Shown: positions 50,000-61,468, numbered from the stretch's first letter. The stretch: 64,000 nt of DNA from Brachybacterium sp. P6-10-X1 (GCF_001969445.1 NZ_CP017297.1:2232001-2296000), one strand, 5' to 3'. Numbers and translations: made by a program. Notes: a model not told the origin generated them from the sequence alone.

Positions 50000-52489
50000 T
50001 CAGCGGCGCGACAGGCGGTGACGCAGTCCGAGCCCTCCCAGCCCGGCGAGGGTGAGGAAGCCGATCACCGCGGCGAGGGGGCCGACGTCGGCGCCGGTGC
50101 GGGCGAGGTCCGACGGGGTCTCGCCCGCCGTGGTCCCGTCCGTGGAGGCGCCGCCCGTGGTGTCGTCGACGACCGGGGTGACGGTGTCATCGTCCTGGGA
50201 ATCGTTGCCCTCGTCGCCTCCCTGAGCGTCGCCCTGCGTGTCCTCGCCCTGCGTGTCCTCGACCTGGTCATCGCCGCCCTGAGCAGTGTCGTCACTCTGC
50301 GCGCCGTCACCCTCGGCACCGTCATCGCCCTGGTCGTCACCGCCCTGGTCGTCGCCGCCACCGTCGCTCGGCGGCGGGGTGGCGCCCTCGTCGTCGTCCG
50401 TGGTGCAGCTGTCGGGCGCGCCGCCGGAGGTCCAGGTGAAGGCAGGGGCGTCGACGCTGATCGCGGTGCCGGTGTCCGGGATGGCGGTGATGCTCAGCGG
50501 CACCACGGTGCCCTCCGGAACGCACAGCCAGTCGGTGAGCGTCACGTCGCCGTAGGCGCGACCCAGTTCCTCGACCATCGCGTAGGGCGCTTCGAAGGTG
50601 CCGTACTCACCGGCATCGACCACGACCGACTCGATCCGGGGAGCTCCGAGGCTCAGGGACTCGAGGCCGCCGATGCGCAGCACCGGGTCGCGGTCCACGT
50701 CCTCGTCGGAGTCGTACTCGCCGGCGTCGAGGACCTGCAGGTCCAGTTGACGCTGCGAGTAGTCCGGCTCGAGGCCCGGGTGCGCCTGGAGATACTGGAT
50801 GAAGGCATCGCGGTCCAGCACGCCGGAGTCGCTGACGTCGCTGGCCTCGGAGAGAGTCCACATGTTGTCGCCGCCTTCGAAGAGGAAGCTCGCGGTGACG
50901 ATGGTGTAGGTGGCCTCGAGGTCGATCGGCTCGCCGTCGATGCGCACCTCGGTGATGTGCTCGTCCATCCCGGCGGTGGAGTCGAAGGTGTACCGGACGT
51001 TGTCCGAGACGCTGAAGGCGAGGAACTCGCTGGTGGGTGCGCCGGACTCGTCGCGCTGCCACTGCTCCTCGAGCATCTGGACGAACTGGGCGCCGGTCAC
51101 CTCGCCGGTGTTCAGGGTGTTGCCGAAGGGCACCATCGAGTTGGCCTCCGCGTAGGTGACCACGCCGTCGCCGTCAGCGCCGGCCGCGTCGTACCAGAGC
51201 TCGGCACGGATGCCGCCGGGGTTCATCCAGCCGATCACCTCGTGGTCCTGAGCGGCGCCCTCGTTCTCGAGCCACCACGTCATGGAGTCGGCGAGCATGT
51301 CACCGGCGGCGGAGTGGCGGGAGCGGTCATCACCCTTCGTGTTGGCCTGGTCGGTGACCGGGTCCTGGGTCCGGCGGATGCCGTCCTCGTCGTATTCGGC
51401 GACGGTGGAGCCCCAGGAGGTGGTGATGTCGTCGGCGATGGTCCCGACCTCGACGGACCCCGCTTCCTCGGCGTTCGCCACGGCGTCGGCGACGACGGTG
51501 GCGGCCTCCTCGTAGGTGTCGTCGCCCGCGCAGTCGGCGGGGTCGGTGTTCTCGGTGGGGATCAGCTCCGTGCCGCCCTCGACGACGTCCCAGTCCTCGT
51601 CGTCCCCGAGCTGCAGGGTGACCGAGCCGAGGTTCGCACCGCTGGACCCGGTCTGCACGATCGGGCGGACCTCGCCGTCCTGGCCGGGCACGGGGGCGTC
51701 GTAGGCGTAGGTCTGGTGGGAGTCGCCGTTGAAGATCGCATCGACCTCGGAGGAGGTCTCGGTGACGATCCGGTCGAAGATCGGGTCGGAGTTGGCAGGG
51801 GCCTCTCCCGGGGCCCCGTTGCCGGAGGCGCCTTCGTGGTAGGAGGCGACGATGACGTCGTACTCCTCGTCGGAGGCCTCGAGCTCCTCGACGGCGGCAT
51901 TGACGGAGTCGACCGGGTCGCGGAAGTCCAGACCCTCGATGCCCGCGGGGCTGACCTTGCTGAGGGTCTTGGTGGTGACGGCGCCGACCACGGCGACCTT
52001 GACGTCCCCCGCGTCGACGATGGCGTACGGCTGCTGGGCGTGGGCGTCGGTGCCCTCGTCGAAGACGTTCGCGGCGAGGTAGGGGAAGTCCGCGCTGTCG
52101 GAGATGCGGCCGTTGAGGTCGTCCTGACCCTGGTCGTACTCGTGGTTGCCGATCGCGCTGGCGTCCACACCCAGGGCGTTCAGGAAGTCGAGGGTCGGTT
52201 CGTCGTCCGCGACGGCGGAGACGAAGGCGCTGCCGCCGACGTTGTCCCCGGCGGACAGCAGCGCGGAGTTGTCGTGCTGCCCCTGGGCGGTCACGACGGT
52301 GCAGGCGAAGGCGTCGCCGGCGTCGAGCGCACCGTGGAAGTCGTTGAACGTCAGCAGATTGACCTCGTCGCCCGCTTCGGCGGCGACGGCGGCGCCGAGC
52401 GGCACGACGGCCGACGCGGCCACCAGGGCGGCGGCGCCGAGGCCCACGGAGACGCCCCGCGCGAGGCGGCGGGCAGGGATGTCGAACAT
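50000..52489 (-). CDS. Wall-anchored bifunctional 5'-nucleotidase/UshA-type metallophosphatase
   Basis: The 829-residue protein has a signal peptide (cleaved near AVAAEA), the metal site LLTFNDFHG (Asp50, His52), GDNVGGSAF, IGNHEYDQGQDDL and a C-terminal 5'-nucleotidase domain with GGIRAEL and TVTASFLFEGGDN-like sequence. A ~100-residue Asp/Gln/Gly linker leads to LARTG at 795-799, a membrane helix and a basic tail, a sortase E-type signal. It should hydrolyse nucleotides outside the cell and may act with the nuclease downstream. Confidence 0.92.
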   Translation of the reverse strand: MFDIPARRLARGVSVGLGAAALVAASAVVPLGAAVAAEAGDEVNLLTFNDFHGALDAGDAFACTVVTAQGQHDNSALLSAGDNVGGSAFVSAVADDEPTLDFLNALGVDASAIGNHEYDQGQDDLNGRISDSADFPYLAANVFDEGTDAHAQQPYAIVDAGDVKVAVVGAVTTKTLSKVSPAGIEGLDFRDPVDSVNAAVEELEASDEEYDVIVASYHEGASGNGAPGEAPANSDPIFDRIVTETSSEVDAIFNGDSHQTYAYDAPVPGQDGEVRPIVQTGSSGANLGSVTLQLGDDEDWDVVEGGTELIPTENTDPADCAGDDTYEEAATVVADAVANAEEAGSVEVGTIADDITTSWGSTVAEYDEDGIRRTQDPVTDQANTKGDDRSRHSAAGDMLADSMTWWLENEGAAQDHEVIGWMNPGGIRAELWYDAAGADGDGVVTYAEANSMVPFGNTLNTGEVTGAQFVQMLEEQWQRDESGAPTSEFLAFSVSDNVRYTFDSTAGMDEHITEVRIDGEPIDLEATYTIVTASFLFEGGDNMWTLSEASDVSDSGVLDRDAFIQYLQAHPGLEPDYSQRQLDLQVLDAGEYDSDEDVDRDPVLRIGGLESLSLGAPRIESVVVDAGEYGTFEAPYAMVEELGRAYGDVTLTDWLCVPEGTVVPLSITAIPDTGTAISVDAPAFTWTSGGAPDSCTTDDDEGATPPPSDGGGDDQGGDDQGDDGAEGDGAQSDDTAQGGDDQVEDTQGEDTQGDAQGGDEGNDSQDDDTVTPVVDDTTGGASTDGTTAGETPSDLARTGADVGPLAAVIGFLTLAGLGGLGLRHRLSRR

Positions 52490-52837
52490 GAGGAGGGCTC
52501 CTGAGGAGGGAGAAAAGGGGATGGCGGTGCGCTCCGGCTATCTCAGTCCATGCGGACCAGGACACGCCCAGGTTTCCCCGACCTGGCCGACACCTGTCAT
52601 CGAATGTTCACCCTCCGGCACGATCCGCGCTCCTGCCGTGATCAGACCGCAATAGCGCCTTTACCGCCGCTTGACTCATCGCCTCGGCGGCTCCGCCGTC
52701 ACAGAACATCCCGTGCCTCGGCCGTCGACGTCGGACCGCCGCACACGCAGCGAGCCGGACCACCGGTGACCGCTTACCAGGTGTGACACCCCACCAGGCG
52801 CACCTACCGCCAGGTTCCCCCGCCCGTCGGAAGTGGG

Positions 52838-52843
52838 TAGCAT
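52838..52843 (+). promoter_or_regulatory. Candidate -10 TAGCAT for ndh
   Basis: TAGCAT predicts transcription from about 52850. An in-frame ATG at 52846 would lie before that point, so translation should begin at 53053 after a ~200-base leader. Confidence 0.4.
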
Positions 52844-52992
52844 CGATGAGGACTTCGGACGGCCCGCCATCCCTGCGCCCGTCTCCGGCTCCGAGCCCGA
52901 CCGATCTCGGGTTCGTCATCCCGGGTCGCACCCGGCACCGCCCGCAGCCCGCCGCTCCTCACCCATCTCCCGCCGACGCCGGCACCCGCTCA

Positions 52993-53011
52993 GGGATGCC
53001 ACGAGCATCCC
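52993..53011 (+). promoter_or_regulatory. Hairpin in the predicted ndh leader
   Basis: GGGATGC and GCATCCC form a perfect 7-bp stem with the 5-base loop CACGA, 41 bases before the start codon. It could shape translation or mRNA stability. Confidence 0.4.
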
Positions 53012-53052
53012 GCGGGGAGGCCGACCACCGTCACTCCAAGGAGTCAGTCCCC

Positions 53053-54498
53053 ATGGTCCTGCCGTTCCTCACCCCGCGCCCCACCGTCCCCGCGAAGGAC
53101 GGCGCGAGCTGGCCGCACGTGATCATCCTGGGGGGTGGCTTCGCCGGCGCCCATGCCGTGGGAGCCCTGCGCGACGCCCGGGTGCGTGTCACCCTGATCG
53201 ACCGCAACGTCTACAAGACGTTCCAGCCGCTGCTGTACCAGGTCGCCACCGCCGGGCTGAATCCGGGCGACGTCACCATGTTCCTGCGCGGGCTCTCGTT
53301 GAAGGTCCCGAACATGCGCTACCGACAGGGTGAGATCGAGGGCGTCGACCCCGAGCGCAAGGTGGTCCGTCTCAACGAGGGCCAGAAGGGCGTCCAGGAG
53401 CTGGCCTACGACTACCTCGTCGTCGCCAACGGCGCGACGACCACCTACTTCGGCACCCCCGGCGCCGAGGAGCACGCGATGCCGATGTACACGCGCTCGC
53501 AGGCCCTGGCCATCCGCGACCGCGTCTTCTCCGAGCTGGAGCGCTCAACCCGCGAGGACGCAGCCATCCACGACAAGCTCAACGTCTGCATCGTCGGCGG
53601 CGGGCCGACGGGCGTGGAGATCGCCGGGGCGCTGGCGGACTTCCGCATGCAGGAGCTCGACATCCTCTATCCCGAGATGGACCCGGGGACCCTGCAGGTC
53701 ACGGTGCTCAACCGCGGTGATGAGCTGATCAAGGAGTTCGCGCCGGAGTTCCGCCGGTACGCGGCGGACGAGCTGGAGGATCGCGGCGTGACGCTGCGTC
53801 TGGGCCACGGCGTGAAGTCCGTCGGCTACGACCACGTGGTCCTCGACGACGACACGGTCCTCGAATCCGACATCACCATCTGGGCCGCCGGCGTGGCCAT
53901 CCCCGAGTCGGTCAAGGACTGGGGGCTGCCGCAGGACAAGCGGGGCCGCCTCGCCGTCGATGACTACCTGCAGGTCAAGGGCTTCCCGGGCGTGTACGCC
54001 GCGGGCGACATCGCCAGCCAGGACGACCCCCTCCCCCAGCTCGCTCAGCCCGCGATCCAGACCGGCCAGGCGGCGGCGAAGAACATCGCCGCGGAGGTCG
54101 CCGGCAAGTCGCGCAAGAAGTTCTCCTACACGAACCTGGGCACCATGGCCACGATCGGCCGTCACGCCGCGATCGCGGAGATCCCCGTGATCGGTGGGCT
54201 GACCGGATCGCTCGGCTGGTCGGCCTGGCTGGGCGTGCACATCGTCAAGATGATCGGCCACCGCAACCAGCGCGCCGTCGCGATGAACCTGATCTCGCTG
54301 TACGGCGGCACCCGCGCCACCCACCAGCCCAACCCCGTCGTCGGCGAGGTGGACTCCCTGCGCGCGGCCCGGATCTTCGAGGCGCAGGCCCCGCACCGCT
54401 ACTTCGGCAAGGGCGCCCTCGCGAGCACGCCCCACACTCGCGAGGCGGCTCAGGAAGCGCCGGGCGCCCGCGACGTCTCCGACCCGATCAAGGACTGA
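53053..54498 (+). CDS. ndh: Type II NADH dehydrogenase (NDH-2)
   Basis: The 481-residue flavoprotein has an FAD motif IILGGGFAGAHAV (GGGFAG at 27-32), NVYKTFQPLLYQVATAGLNP, typical of NDH-2, a second nucleotide motif VCIVGGGPTGVEIAG and VYAAGDIAS near the flavin. It passes electrons from NADH to quinone at the membrane without pumping protons. The C-terminal amphipathic region (GGLTGSLGWSAWLGVHIVKM) should bind the membrane. AAGGAG upstream of the ATG at 53053 fixes the start. Confidence 0.93.
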   Translation: MVLPFLTPRPTVPAKDGASWPHVIILGGGFAGAHAVGALRDARVRVTLIDRNVYKTFQPLLYQVATAGLNPGDVTMFLRGLSLKVPNMRYRQGEIEGVDPERKVVRLNEGQKGVQELAYDYLVVANGATTTYFGTPGAEEHAMPMYTRSQALAIRDRVFSELERSTREDAAIHDKLNVCIVGGGPTGVEIAGALADFRMQELDILYPEMDPGTLQVTVLNRGDELIKEFAPEFRRYAADELEDRGVTLRLGHGVKSVGYDHVVLDDDTVLESDITIWAAGVAIPESVKDWGLPQDKRGRLAVDDYLQVKGFPGVYAAGDIASQDDPLPQLAQPAIQTGQAAAKNIAAEVAGKSRKKFSYTNLGTMATIGRHAAIAEIPVIGGLTGSLGWSAWLGVHIVKMIGHRNQRAVAMNLISLYGGTRATHQPNPVVGEVDSLRAARIFEAQAPHRYFGKGALASTPHTREAAQEAPGARDVSDPIKD

Positions 54499-54573
54499 GC
54501 GGCGGGAGGTGCGCGCTCCGGCGGGCCGCCGCATGATGCCGTGACCGGCTGCCGTCAGCGGGACCGGCCCCCG

Positions 54574-57243
54574 TCAGCGGGAGGTGCGGATCAGCGCGAT
54601 CAGCTGGTCGGAGTCCGCGCGCAGCGGAGGCATGACGATCGTGCCCGTCGAGGTACGCTGCCCGACCGGCGCCCCGTCGTCGCTGCTCCGAGCGCCCGGT
54701 CCCGCCGGCCCACCTGCTCGCGGCTCCGTCGAGCGTGACGTTCGGGTCGCTCCGGCCCCTTCGTCCCGCACCTGACGCGACGGTCGAGCGACCTCCGACG
54801 GTCCGCCGGCGCGCGAGGCGCCGCCGGCGGCCGACGGGGCACCAGCCCCGAACTCCCCCACCCCCGGCAGCGGCGCCGCGTACCGCGCGGCGGTGTAGGC
54901 GGAGGAGACGCGGGCGGCGGCCTCGCGGTGCCCGGGCGTGACCTCGAGCTCGCCCTCGGCGATCTGGTCGAGCAGGTCCTCCAGCGCACGGGCCGGGGGC
55001 AGGGTCTCGTCGAGCGCGATCTGCTGCGGCGGGGTGCCCCAGGCCCCGGTCCACCCGAGCAGGCGGATCACCCGGGCGCGCACGGTCAGCTCGCCGGTCA
55101 GCTCCGACCAGGCCAGCTCGCCCGCGCGTCGACGGTCCCGCTCGGTCACATCCGGGTCCTCGCGACCGTCGGTCCCGCCGTACACCAGCGCGTTCCAGCG
55201 CTGCTCGCGCAGGTGCACGCGGCGCCGACGGATCAGCACCACGGCCGCGGCGCCGGCCGCCGCGATCAGCACCCCGGCGGCCAGACCGCTGTACAGCCCG
55301 CTCTCGACGCGCTCGACCGTCCGGGGATCGGGGGCCAGTCCCCCGCCGTCGGACGTGCCGGCCTCGGTGGTGTCGGCGCCGGTGGGGTCCTCCCCCGTGG
55401 TGGGGTCCTCGCTGGTGGACTCCGGGGAGGTTTCCTCCTCGGTCGGCTCCTCGCTGGGCGCGGCGGTGCTCGGCTCCTCCTCGGCGCCGCCGTCCTCCTC
55501 GGTGATGCCCGGGGCGCTGACGCCGTTGGCGGCGGCCGCGGGCGTCGGCTCGAACCGCACCCAGCCGTGCTCGGGGCCGAACCACACCTCGGGCCAGGCG
55601 TGGGCGTTGTTCGAGCTCACCGACCACTCCTCCCCCTGCTGGTCGCCGGGGGTGAAGCCGATGGCCACGCGGGTGGGGTAGCCCTGCGCGGTCATCATCA
55701 GCGCGAAGGTGGAGGCGAACTGCTCGCAGTAGCCGATGCGGTCGGAGAGGAAGGATTCCAGCGGGTCCTCCCCCGGCGGGGAGTTCACGGTCAGCGAGTA
55801 GGCGAAGGTCGTGCGGAAGTACTGCTGGTAGGCGACGGCGGTGTCGAAGGCGTTCTCTGCGCCGGCGTCCTCGGCGACCTGGACGGCGAGCTCCTCGGCG
55901 ATCTGCGGCACCTCTTCCCGGGAGGTGTAGCCGGCCTCGAACGGCTGCTCGAACACGGCGGGGTCCACGCTGCGCAGCTCGTCGGCGGTGGCGGGGTTGC
56001 TCTCAGACAGGATCGTGTAGTCCAGGCCGGTCAGCGGCACGTTCGTGCGGCCGACGGCGATCGCGCCGTTGGAGGGCTGCAGGGTCAGCGCGCGGCTGAT
56101 GCGCGGTTCGGAGGTGTCGATGGCGCGGATGTTGTCGGGCGCGGGCAGGCGGTCCCCGCCGAGGTTCTCGACGGAGAACTCGGTGCGGACGAGGCCCCCC
56201 GAGGAGGGGTCGACCGCCTGGCCGTCGGCGCGGGCGTCGGAGAAGGAGGCCTCTCCCACCGGCAGGTCCTCACCGGCGGTGTCGTTGCGATAGGTCTCGC
56301 CGTCGAAGGTGTTCAGGGTGCGCAGGCGCAGGTAGGAAGGCTTCGTGGCGGTGGTCGTGTAGCGGAGCACCTCGATGTCGTCCTGCTGCAGCAGGGAGCG
56401 GCGCACGGAGACGTCGTCGTCGATCATGACCGGACCCAGCTGCGGCATGTCACGGTTCTGCCAGCGGTTGACCACGTCCATGTCCAGGGCGACCTGGGTG
56501 GGGGCGAACTGCGGCAGCGCCAGCCCCAGCGGCATCGCGAGCACCGCCACCAGCAGCAGGGAGGCGACGGCCCCGCCCGCGGTGCGCAGCGGCCGGGGCA
56601 GAGGGCCCGCCTGCGGTCGACGGTCTCCCGCGATGTAGACGGGATCGGCGTGCACGGTGCGGGTGGCCAGGATCATCAGCCCCGCCGCCAGCGGTCCGGC
56701 CACCGTCCACCAGGGGCCGCCGGAGGGCTGTTGCAGGGCGGGGATCAGGATCGTCCCCATCAGGGCGAGGCCGGTCGGGGTGTGCCAGCCGAGGTCGACG
56801 AACACCAGGTCGAGCACCAGGGCGCCGAGCGCGAGCAGCGCGACGACGAGCACGGTCCCGCGGGAGCCGAGGGTCAGCGGCGCCATCCCGGAGGCCAGCT
56901 CGCTGATCGCGCCGGGGAAGATCACCGACTGCTGGGTGATCATCGCGATCGGTCCGTCACCGACGCTGAGCAGGCCCTGGGCGGTCTCGACCACGAGCAC
57001 CAGGACCGCCACCACCAGCAGCTGCAGCAGCGGCACCAGCATCTGACGGTCGACGAGATGGCGCAGCACCAGTCCGCCGACGACCACCGGGGTCGTGGCG
57101 GTGAGGGTGAGGACGAACCAGGAGGAGCCGGCCAGCAGGATCGACAGCGGTGCGGAGGCCAGCAGGATCGCCAGCAGCAGCACCAGGGAGCGTCCGATGA
57201 GCGCAGTGCCCTCCAGGGCGGGCCGACCCATCAGGGGGCTCAT
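54574..57243 (-). CDS. TgpA-type membrane transglutaminase-like protein
   Basis: The 889-residue protein has about six N-terminal helices, a large extracellular part with the transglutaminase-like core GYCEQFASTFALMM (Cys near 504), NNAHAWPEVWF (His near 546) and RFEPTP, an acidic Thr/Glu/Pro linker, one helix and a cytoplasmic tail. It is the TgpA/DUF3488 architecture that often sits with DUF58 and MoxR. The ATG overlaps the DUF58 stop (ATGA); a GTG two codons earlier is also possible. The cellular role in actinobacteria is not known. Confidence 0.9.
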   Translation of the reverse strand: MSPLMGRPALEGTALIGRSLVLLLAILLASAPLSILLAGSSWFVLTLTATTPVVVGGLVLRHLVDRQMLVPLLQLLVVAVLVLVVETAQGLLSVGDGPIAMITQQSVIFPGAISELASGMAPLTLGSRGTVLVVALLALGALVLDLVFVDLGWHTPTGLALMGTILIPALQQPSGGPWWTVAGPLAAGLMILATRTVHADPVYIAGDRRPQAGPLPRPLRTAGGAVASLLLVAVLAMPLGLALPQFAPTQVALDMDVVNRWQNRDMPQLGPVMIDDDVSVRRSLLQQDDIEVLRYTTTATKPSYLRLRTLNTFDGETYRNDTAGEDLPVGEASFSDARADGQAVDPSSGGLVRTEFSVENLGGDRLPAPDNIRAIDTSEPRISRALTLQPSNGAIAVGRTNVPLTGLDYTILSESNPATADELRSVDPAVFEQPFEAGYTSREEVPQIAEELAVQVAEDAGAENAFDTAVAYQQYFRTTFAYSLTVNSPPGEDPLESFLSDRIGYCEQFASTFALMMTAQGYPTRVAIGFTPGDQQGEEWSVSSNNAHAWPEVWFGPEHGWVRFEPTPAAAANGVSAPGITEEDGGAEEEPSTAAPSEEPTEEETSPESTSEDPTTGEDPTGADTTEAGTSDGGGLAPDPRTVERVESGLYSGLAAGVLIAAAGAAAVVLIRRRRVHLREQRWNALVYGGTDGREDPDVTERDRRRAGELAWSELTGELTVRARVIRLLGWTGAWGTPPQQIALDETLPPARALEDLLDQIAEGELEVTPGHREAAARVSSAYTAARYAAPLPGVGEFGAGAPSAAGGASRAGGPSEVARPSRQVRDEGAGATRTSRSTEPRAGGPAGPGARSSDDGAPVGQRTSTGTIVMPPLRADSDQLIALIRTSR

Positions 57244-58678
57244 GTCCACTCCTCCACGTCGGCGGCGGAGAGCAGCTCGTCCAGGGTGTCGGCGGTGGTG
57301 CCGCGCACGAGGGTCCAGCTGCCCCGTCGCGAGCGGGTCGGGCCGACGGGCTCGTCGTCGGAGTTCTCCTCCTGGGCGGCGGGTTGCGAGGCGGGCTGGG
57401 CGGCGCGGCGCGCGGCGTACCCCTCGTGCCCGGCGAGGTGGCCGGCGTGCTCGTCGTGGGCGTGGCCGACGTGGTCGCCATCAGCAGGGCCGATGCGTCG
57501 CGCCCGCCGGGGACGGCGCGTGTCCTCGTCCGCGCCGACGGGGCGCAGGGCGATGGCGGTGCGGTGGGCGGCACGGCCGGCGAAGCGGTCCAGCTCGAGC
57601 CCGGCGAAGGGCTCGCCGTGGTCGGGGCCCAGGGCGATCGCGAGCGCGGTCTGCCCGGCGGCGTGGTCGATGCCGATGCCGGTCGCGGCGTCGTCGTCGA
57701 AGTCCACGTCGGCGAGCGCGAGCAGGGAGGCGCGCTGCTCGACGGCGTCGGCCTCTCTGCCCAGCGGGGAGCGGCCGGGGATGCCGCGGCGACGGCCGCT
57801 GCGGGTGATCTCGTCGCCGCCGGCGTCCACGATGCGCACGTCCCAGCCGTTCAGGCCGAGGCTCTCGAGCACGGTGGCGGCATGGGAGACCAGACGGTCC
57901 TCGACCTCTCCGTCGGCCGCGCCGGGCTCCTCGTCGACCTCGCCGCGGCGGGTGGTGTCCAGGACGATCACGGCGCTGTGCCCGGCGCTGGGCTCGTCCT
58001 CGCGGGTCATCAGCTGACCGGTGCGGGCGCTGGCGCGCCAGTTGATGCGGCGGATGTCGTCGCCGGCGGCGTAGGGGCGGGCGATGGGCCCGATCTCACC
58101 GACCCCGGTGCCGGCCGCGGCACCGAGCACGCCGTCCCGGGTGATGCCGGTGGCGCGCTCGGAGGCGGGCGCGAGCTCGGCGATCACGGGAAGTCCGGTC
58201 AGGCGCAGGCCGTCGTCGACCGTGCGGCGCAGGTGGAACAGGCCGAACACGTCCCGCACGATGAGGCTGTAGGAGCCGAGGCGGTGCCCTCCGCGGCGGC
58301 GGACCCGCAGCACGTGCGGCATGCGCCGCGACAGCGGCAGGTCGCCCTGGCCGCCGAGGGGCTCGGGCAGGTGCTCGCGCACGGCACCGCGGGCCAGCGG
58401 CAGGATGGTCAGCCACGGGGTGCCCACCAGCTCGAGCTGGATCCGGGCGACGGTGCCGACGGGCACGGCGTCGTCGATCACCTGGCGGCGGGCGCGCAGC
58501 CCGATGCCCGCCAGGCCGATCCCGAGCGCGCCGACCAGCAGGGCCAGCAGCAGTCCGGCGGCGAGGTAGCGGGCGGGCAGCACCCGGGTGAGGTCCGCGG
58601 CGACCCAGCACAGCAGGGCCAGGACGAGCACGACGATGCCGCGCGCGGTGGGCCGCAGGACCGTCCCGGCGGGCGGCG

Positions 58679-58682
<4 letters not shown>
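57240..58682 (-). CDS. DUF58 domain protein
   Basis: The 480-residue protein has two membrane helices near the start and the DUF58 hallmark DDIRRINWRASARTGQLMTRE in the middle, followed by a VWA-like region with VIVLDTT. The C-terminal ~100 residues are His/Ala/Arg rich. It is a usual MoxR partner. The GTG at 58682 overlaps the MoxR stop (GTGA), which decides the start over a longer Pro-rich version. Confidence 0.9.
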
Positions 58683-59881
<1,199 letters not shown>

Positions 59882-60019
59882 GGGGTGCTCCTTCGCGTCG
59901 ACGCCGGTGAGGAGGAATCACCAAGAATTTGCCCGGCCATGTGATCCATTTGGGCGCACTGTTATGGGGCCTCCCTCTAGAGTATGACGGGTTGTCCCTG
60001 TCTTCCGAGGAGAGTTCCT

Positions 60020-61414
60020 GTGACCCGCAGTGCCCTTTCGACCCTCACCGGTATCGGTGCTGGTCTGGTGCTGGTCGCCTCCTGCACGCTCGGAGGGTCC
60101 TCGGCCCTCGCGGCGCCTCCCGGCTCAGGGATGGGGCCGGCGTCACCGCCGGCGGTGTGCCAGGCGGCGAGCGCGAGCGCCTCGCCCGCGGAGGTGGACG
60201 TGGGTCAGACCGTGACGATCGAGGCGGACTGCTTCGAGCCCCATACCGACGTCACCGTACAGATCATCCCGCCGTCGGGCCAGGACGGATCGGAGAGGGT
60301 GACCGTCCAGACCAACAAGGACGGCAGCATTCCCGCGCAGTCCTACACCCCGGACGCGGCGGGCACCTACAACGTCGCCGTCAGCGGCGGGGCCTCGCAG
60401 GCCACGGCCCACTTCGCCGCCACCGACACCGGAGACGGCCAGGACGGCGAGCCCGCCCCCGAGGAACCGACGGAACCGCCCACCGAGGAGCCGACCGAGC
60501 CGCCCACCGAGGAACCAACGGAGGAGCCGTCCCAGGATCCCGAGAGCCCGGATCAGGGCGGCTCCGGGGACGACACCGGAGGCGACGACTCGCAGGAGCC
60601 CGACCCGTCTGCGGGCGGCGAGGAGGATCCCGGTCAGAGCGAACCGCCCGCCGAGGACCCGGACCCCAGCGACGGCTCCGAGGACGGGTCGGGCGGCGAC
60701 GCCCCGGGGGGCGCCGGGGATGATTCGACGGGCAGCGGGGACGACTCCTCCGGCGATCAGACCGGCGGTGAGGACCCCCCGACCGGTGATGACGCTCTTG
60801 GCGGCGAGACCGGCGACGACACCTCGTCCGGCGGGGACGACACCACCGGCGGCGAGGGGAACGGCGGAGACGGGTCGAACGGCCAGAGTGCCGACGACAC
60901 CACCGGTGGTTCCGGCACGACCGACGCGAACGGCTCGGACGGGTCGGACGGTCAGGACGGGTCGACCAGTCACGACGGGTCGGACGGTCACGATGCCGGC
61001 GATGCCTCGGGAGGCGACGGAACCGACGGCAGCGGCGGGGAGAGCACGAACCAGGACGACTCCTCCTCCCCGACGCCGACCCAGGACGCCCCGGGCCACG
61101 ACGACCCCGCCCCGACGGCCGGCGGCGAGCAGCCCGGAAGCTCCCCCCCTGCGCCCGCGGACTCCCCGACGGATCTGACCGCTCAGCAGCAGCGCACCAT
61201 CGCCGCGATGCTCCGCATGGGCCACGCTCTGAGCGGGGCCGGCACGGCCGGCGCCGGCGGCTCGTCGGACAGCAGCGCCGATCATCCCTCCGACGACGGC
61301 GAGGACGGGCTCGCCGAGACCGGCAGTGAGATCAGCCTCCCGGCGGCCCTGACCGTCCTCGCCCTCGGCGTGGGTGCCCTCGGGATCGGGCTGAGCCGCC
61401 GCCTCGGCCGCTGA
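60020..61414 (+). CDS. LAETG wall-anchored Asp/Gly/Ser-rich protein
   Basis: The 464-residue protein has a signal peptide (GTG start after GAGGAGAG), a small Ig-like domain (residues ~45-140, SPAEVDVGQTVTIEADCFEP), a PTEEPTEPP repeat region, a long Asp/Gly/Ser/Glu-rich linker and the sortase signal LAETG (431-435) with a helix and basic tail. It should be attached to the cell wall as a surface stalk. It is divergent from the MoxR operon; a TAGAGT box lies about 35 bases upstream. Confidence 0.85.
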   Translation: MTRSALSTLTGIGAGLVLVASCTLGGSSALAAPPGSGMGPASPPAVCQAASASASPAEVDVGQTVTIEADCFEPHTDVTVQIIPPSGQDGSERVTVQTNKDGSIPAQSYTPDAAGTYNVAVSGGASQATAHFAATDTGDGQDGEPAPEEPTEPPTEEPTEPPTEEPTEEPSQDPESPDQGGSGDDTGGDDSQEPDPSAGGEEDPGQSEPPAEDPDPSDGSEDGSGGDAPGGAGDDSTGSGDDSSGDQTGGEDPPTGDDALGGETGDDTSSGGDDTTGGEGNGGDGSNGQSADDTTGGSGTTDANGSDGSDGQDGSTSHDGSDGHDAGDASGGDGTDGSGGESTNQDDSSSPTPTQDAPGHDDPAPTAGGEQPGSSPPAPADSPTDLTAQQQRTIAAMLRMGHALSGAGTAGAGGSSDSSADHPSDDGEDGLAETGSEISLPAALTVLALGVGALGIGLSRRLGR

Positions 61415-61444
61415 GCCGCAGGCCGAACGTCGGACCCCCCGGCC

Positions 61445-61466
61445 GTCGGCCGCCGGCCCGGCCGAC
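61445..61466. terminator. Hairpin between convergent genes
   Basis: GTCGGCCG and CGGCCGAC form a perfect 8-bp stem around CCGGCC. It ends two bases before the MFS stop and lies about 30 bases after the anchored-protein stop, so it may terminate either gene. Confidence 0.5.
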
Positions 61467-61468
61467 CC

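Larger units (their letters stand above)
52490..53052. other. Divergent intergenic region and ndh leader, 563 bp
   Basis: This region holds the 5'-nucleotidase promoter side, a palindrome GGTGTGACACC (52780-52790), a -10 box TAGCAT (52838-52843) for ndh, and a predicted ~200-base leader with a hairpin (52993-53011). The AGGAG site for the 5'-nucleotidase lies just above 52490. No further gene is convincing. Confidence 0.5.

Noticed and set aside
50018..52504. An 828-codon open frame on the plus strand
   Set aside because: It is antisense to the 5'-nucleotidase gene, which has signal peptide, catalytic motifs and sortase signal.
52846..53052. A 69-codon N-terminal extension of NADH dehydrogenase
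   Set aside because: The upstream ATG lies only 2 bases after the likely -10 box, the extension is Pro/Arg rich, and AAGGAG precedes the ATG at 53053.
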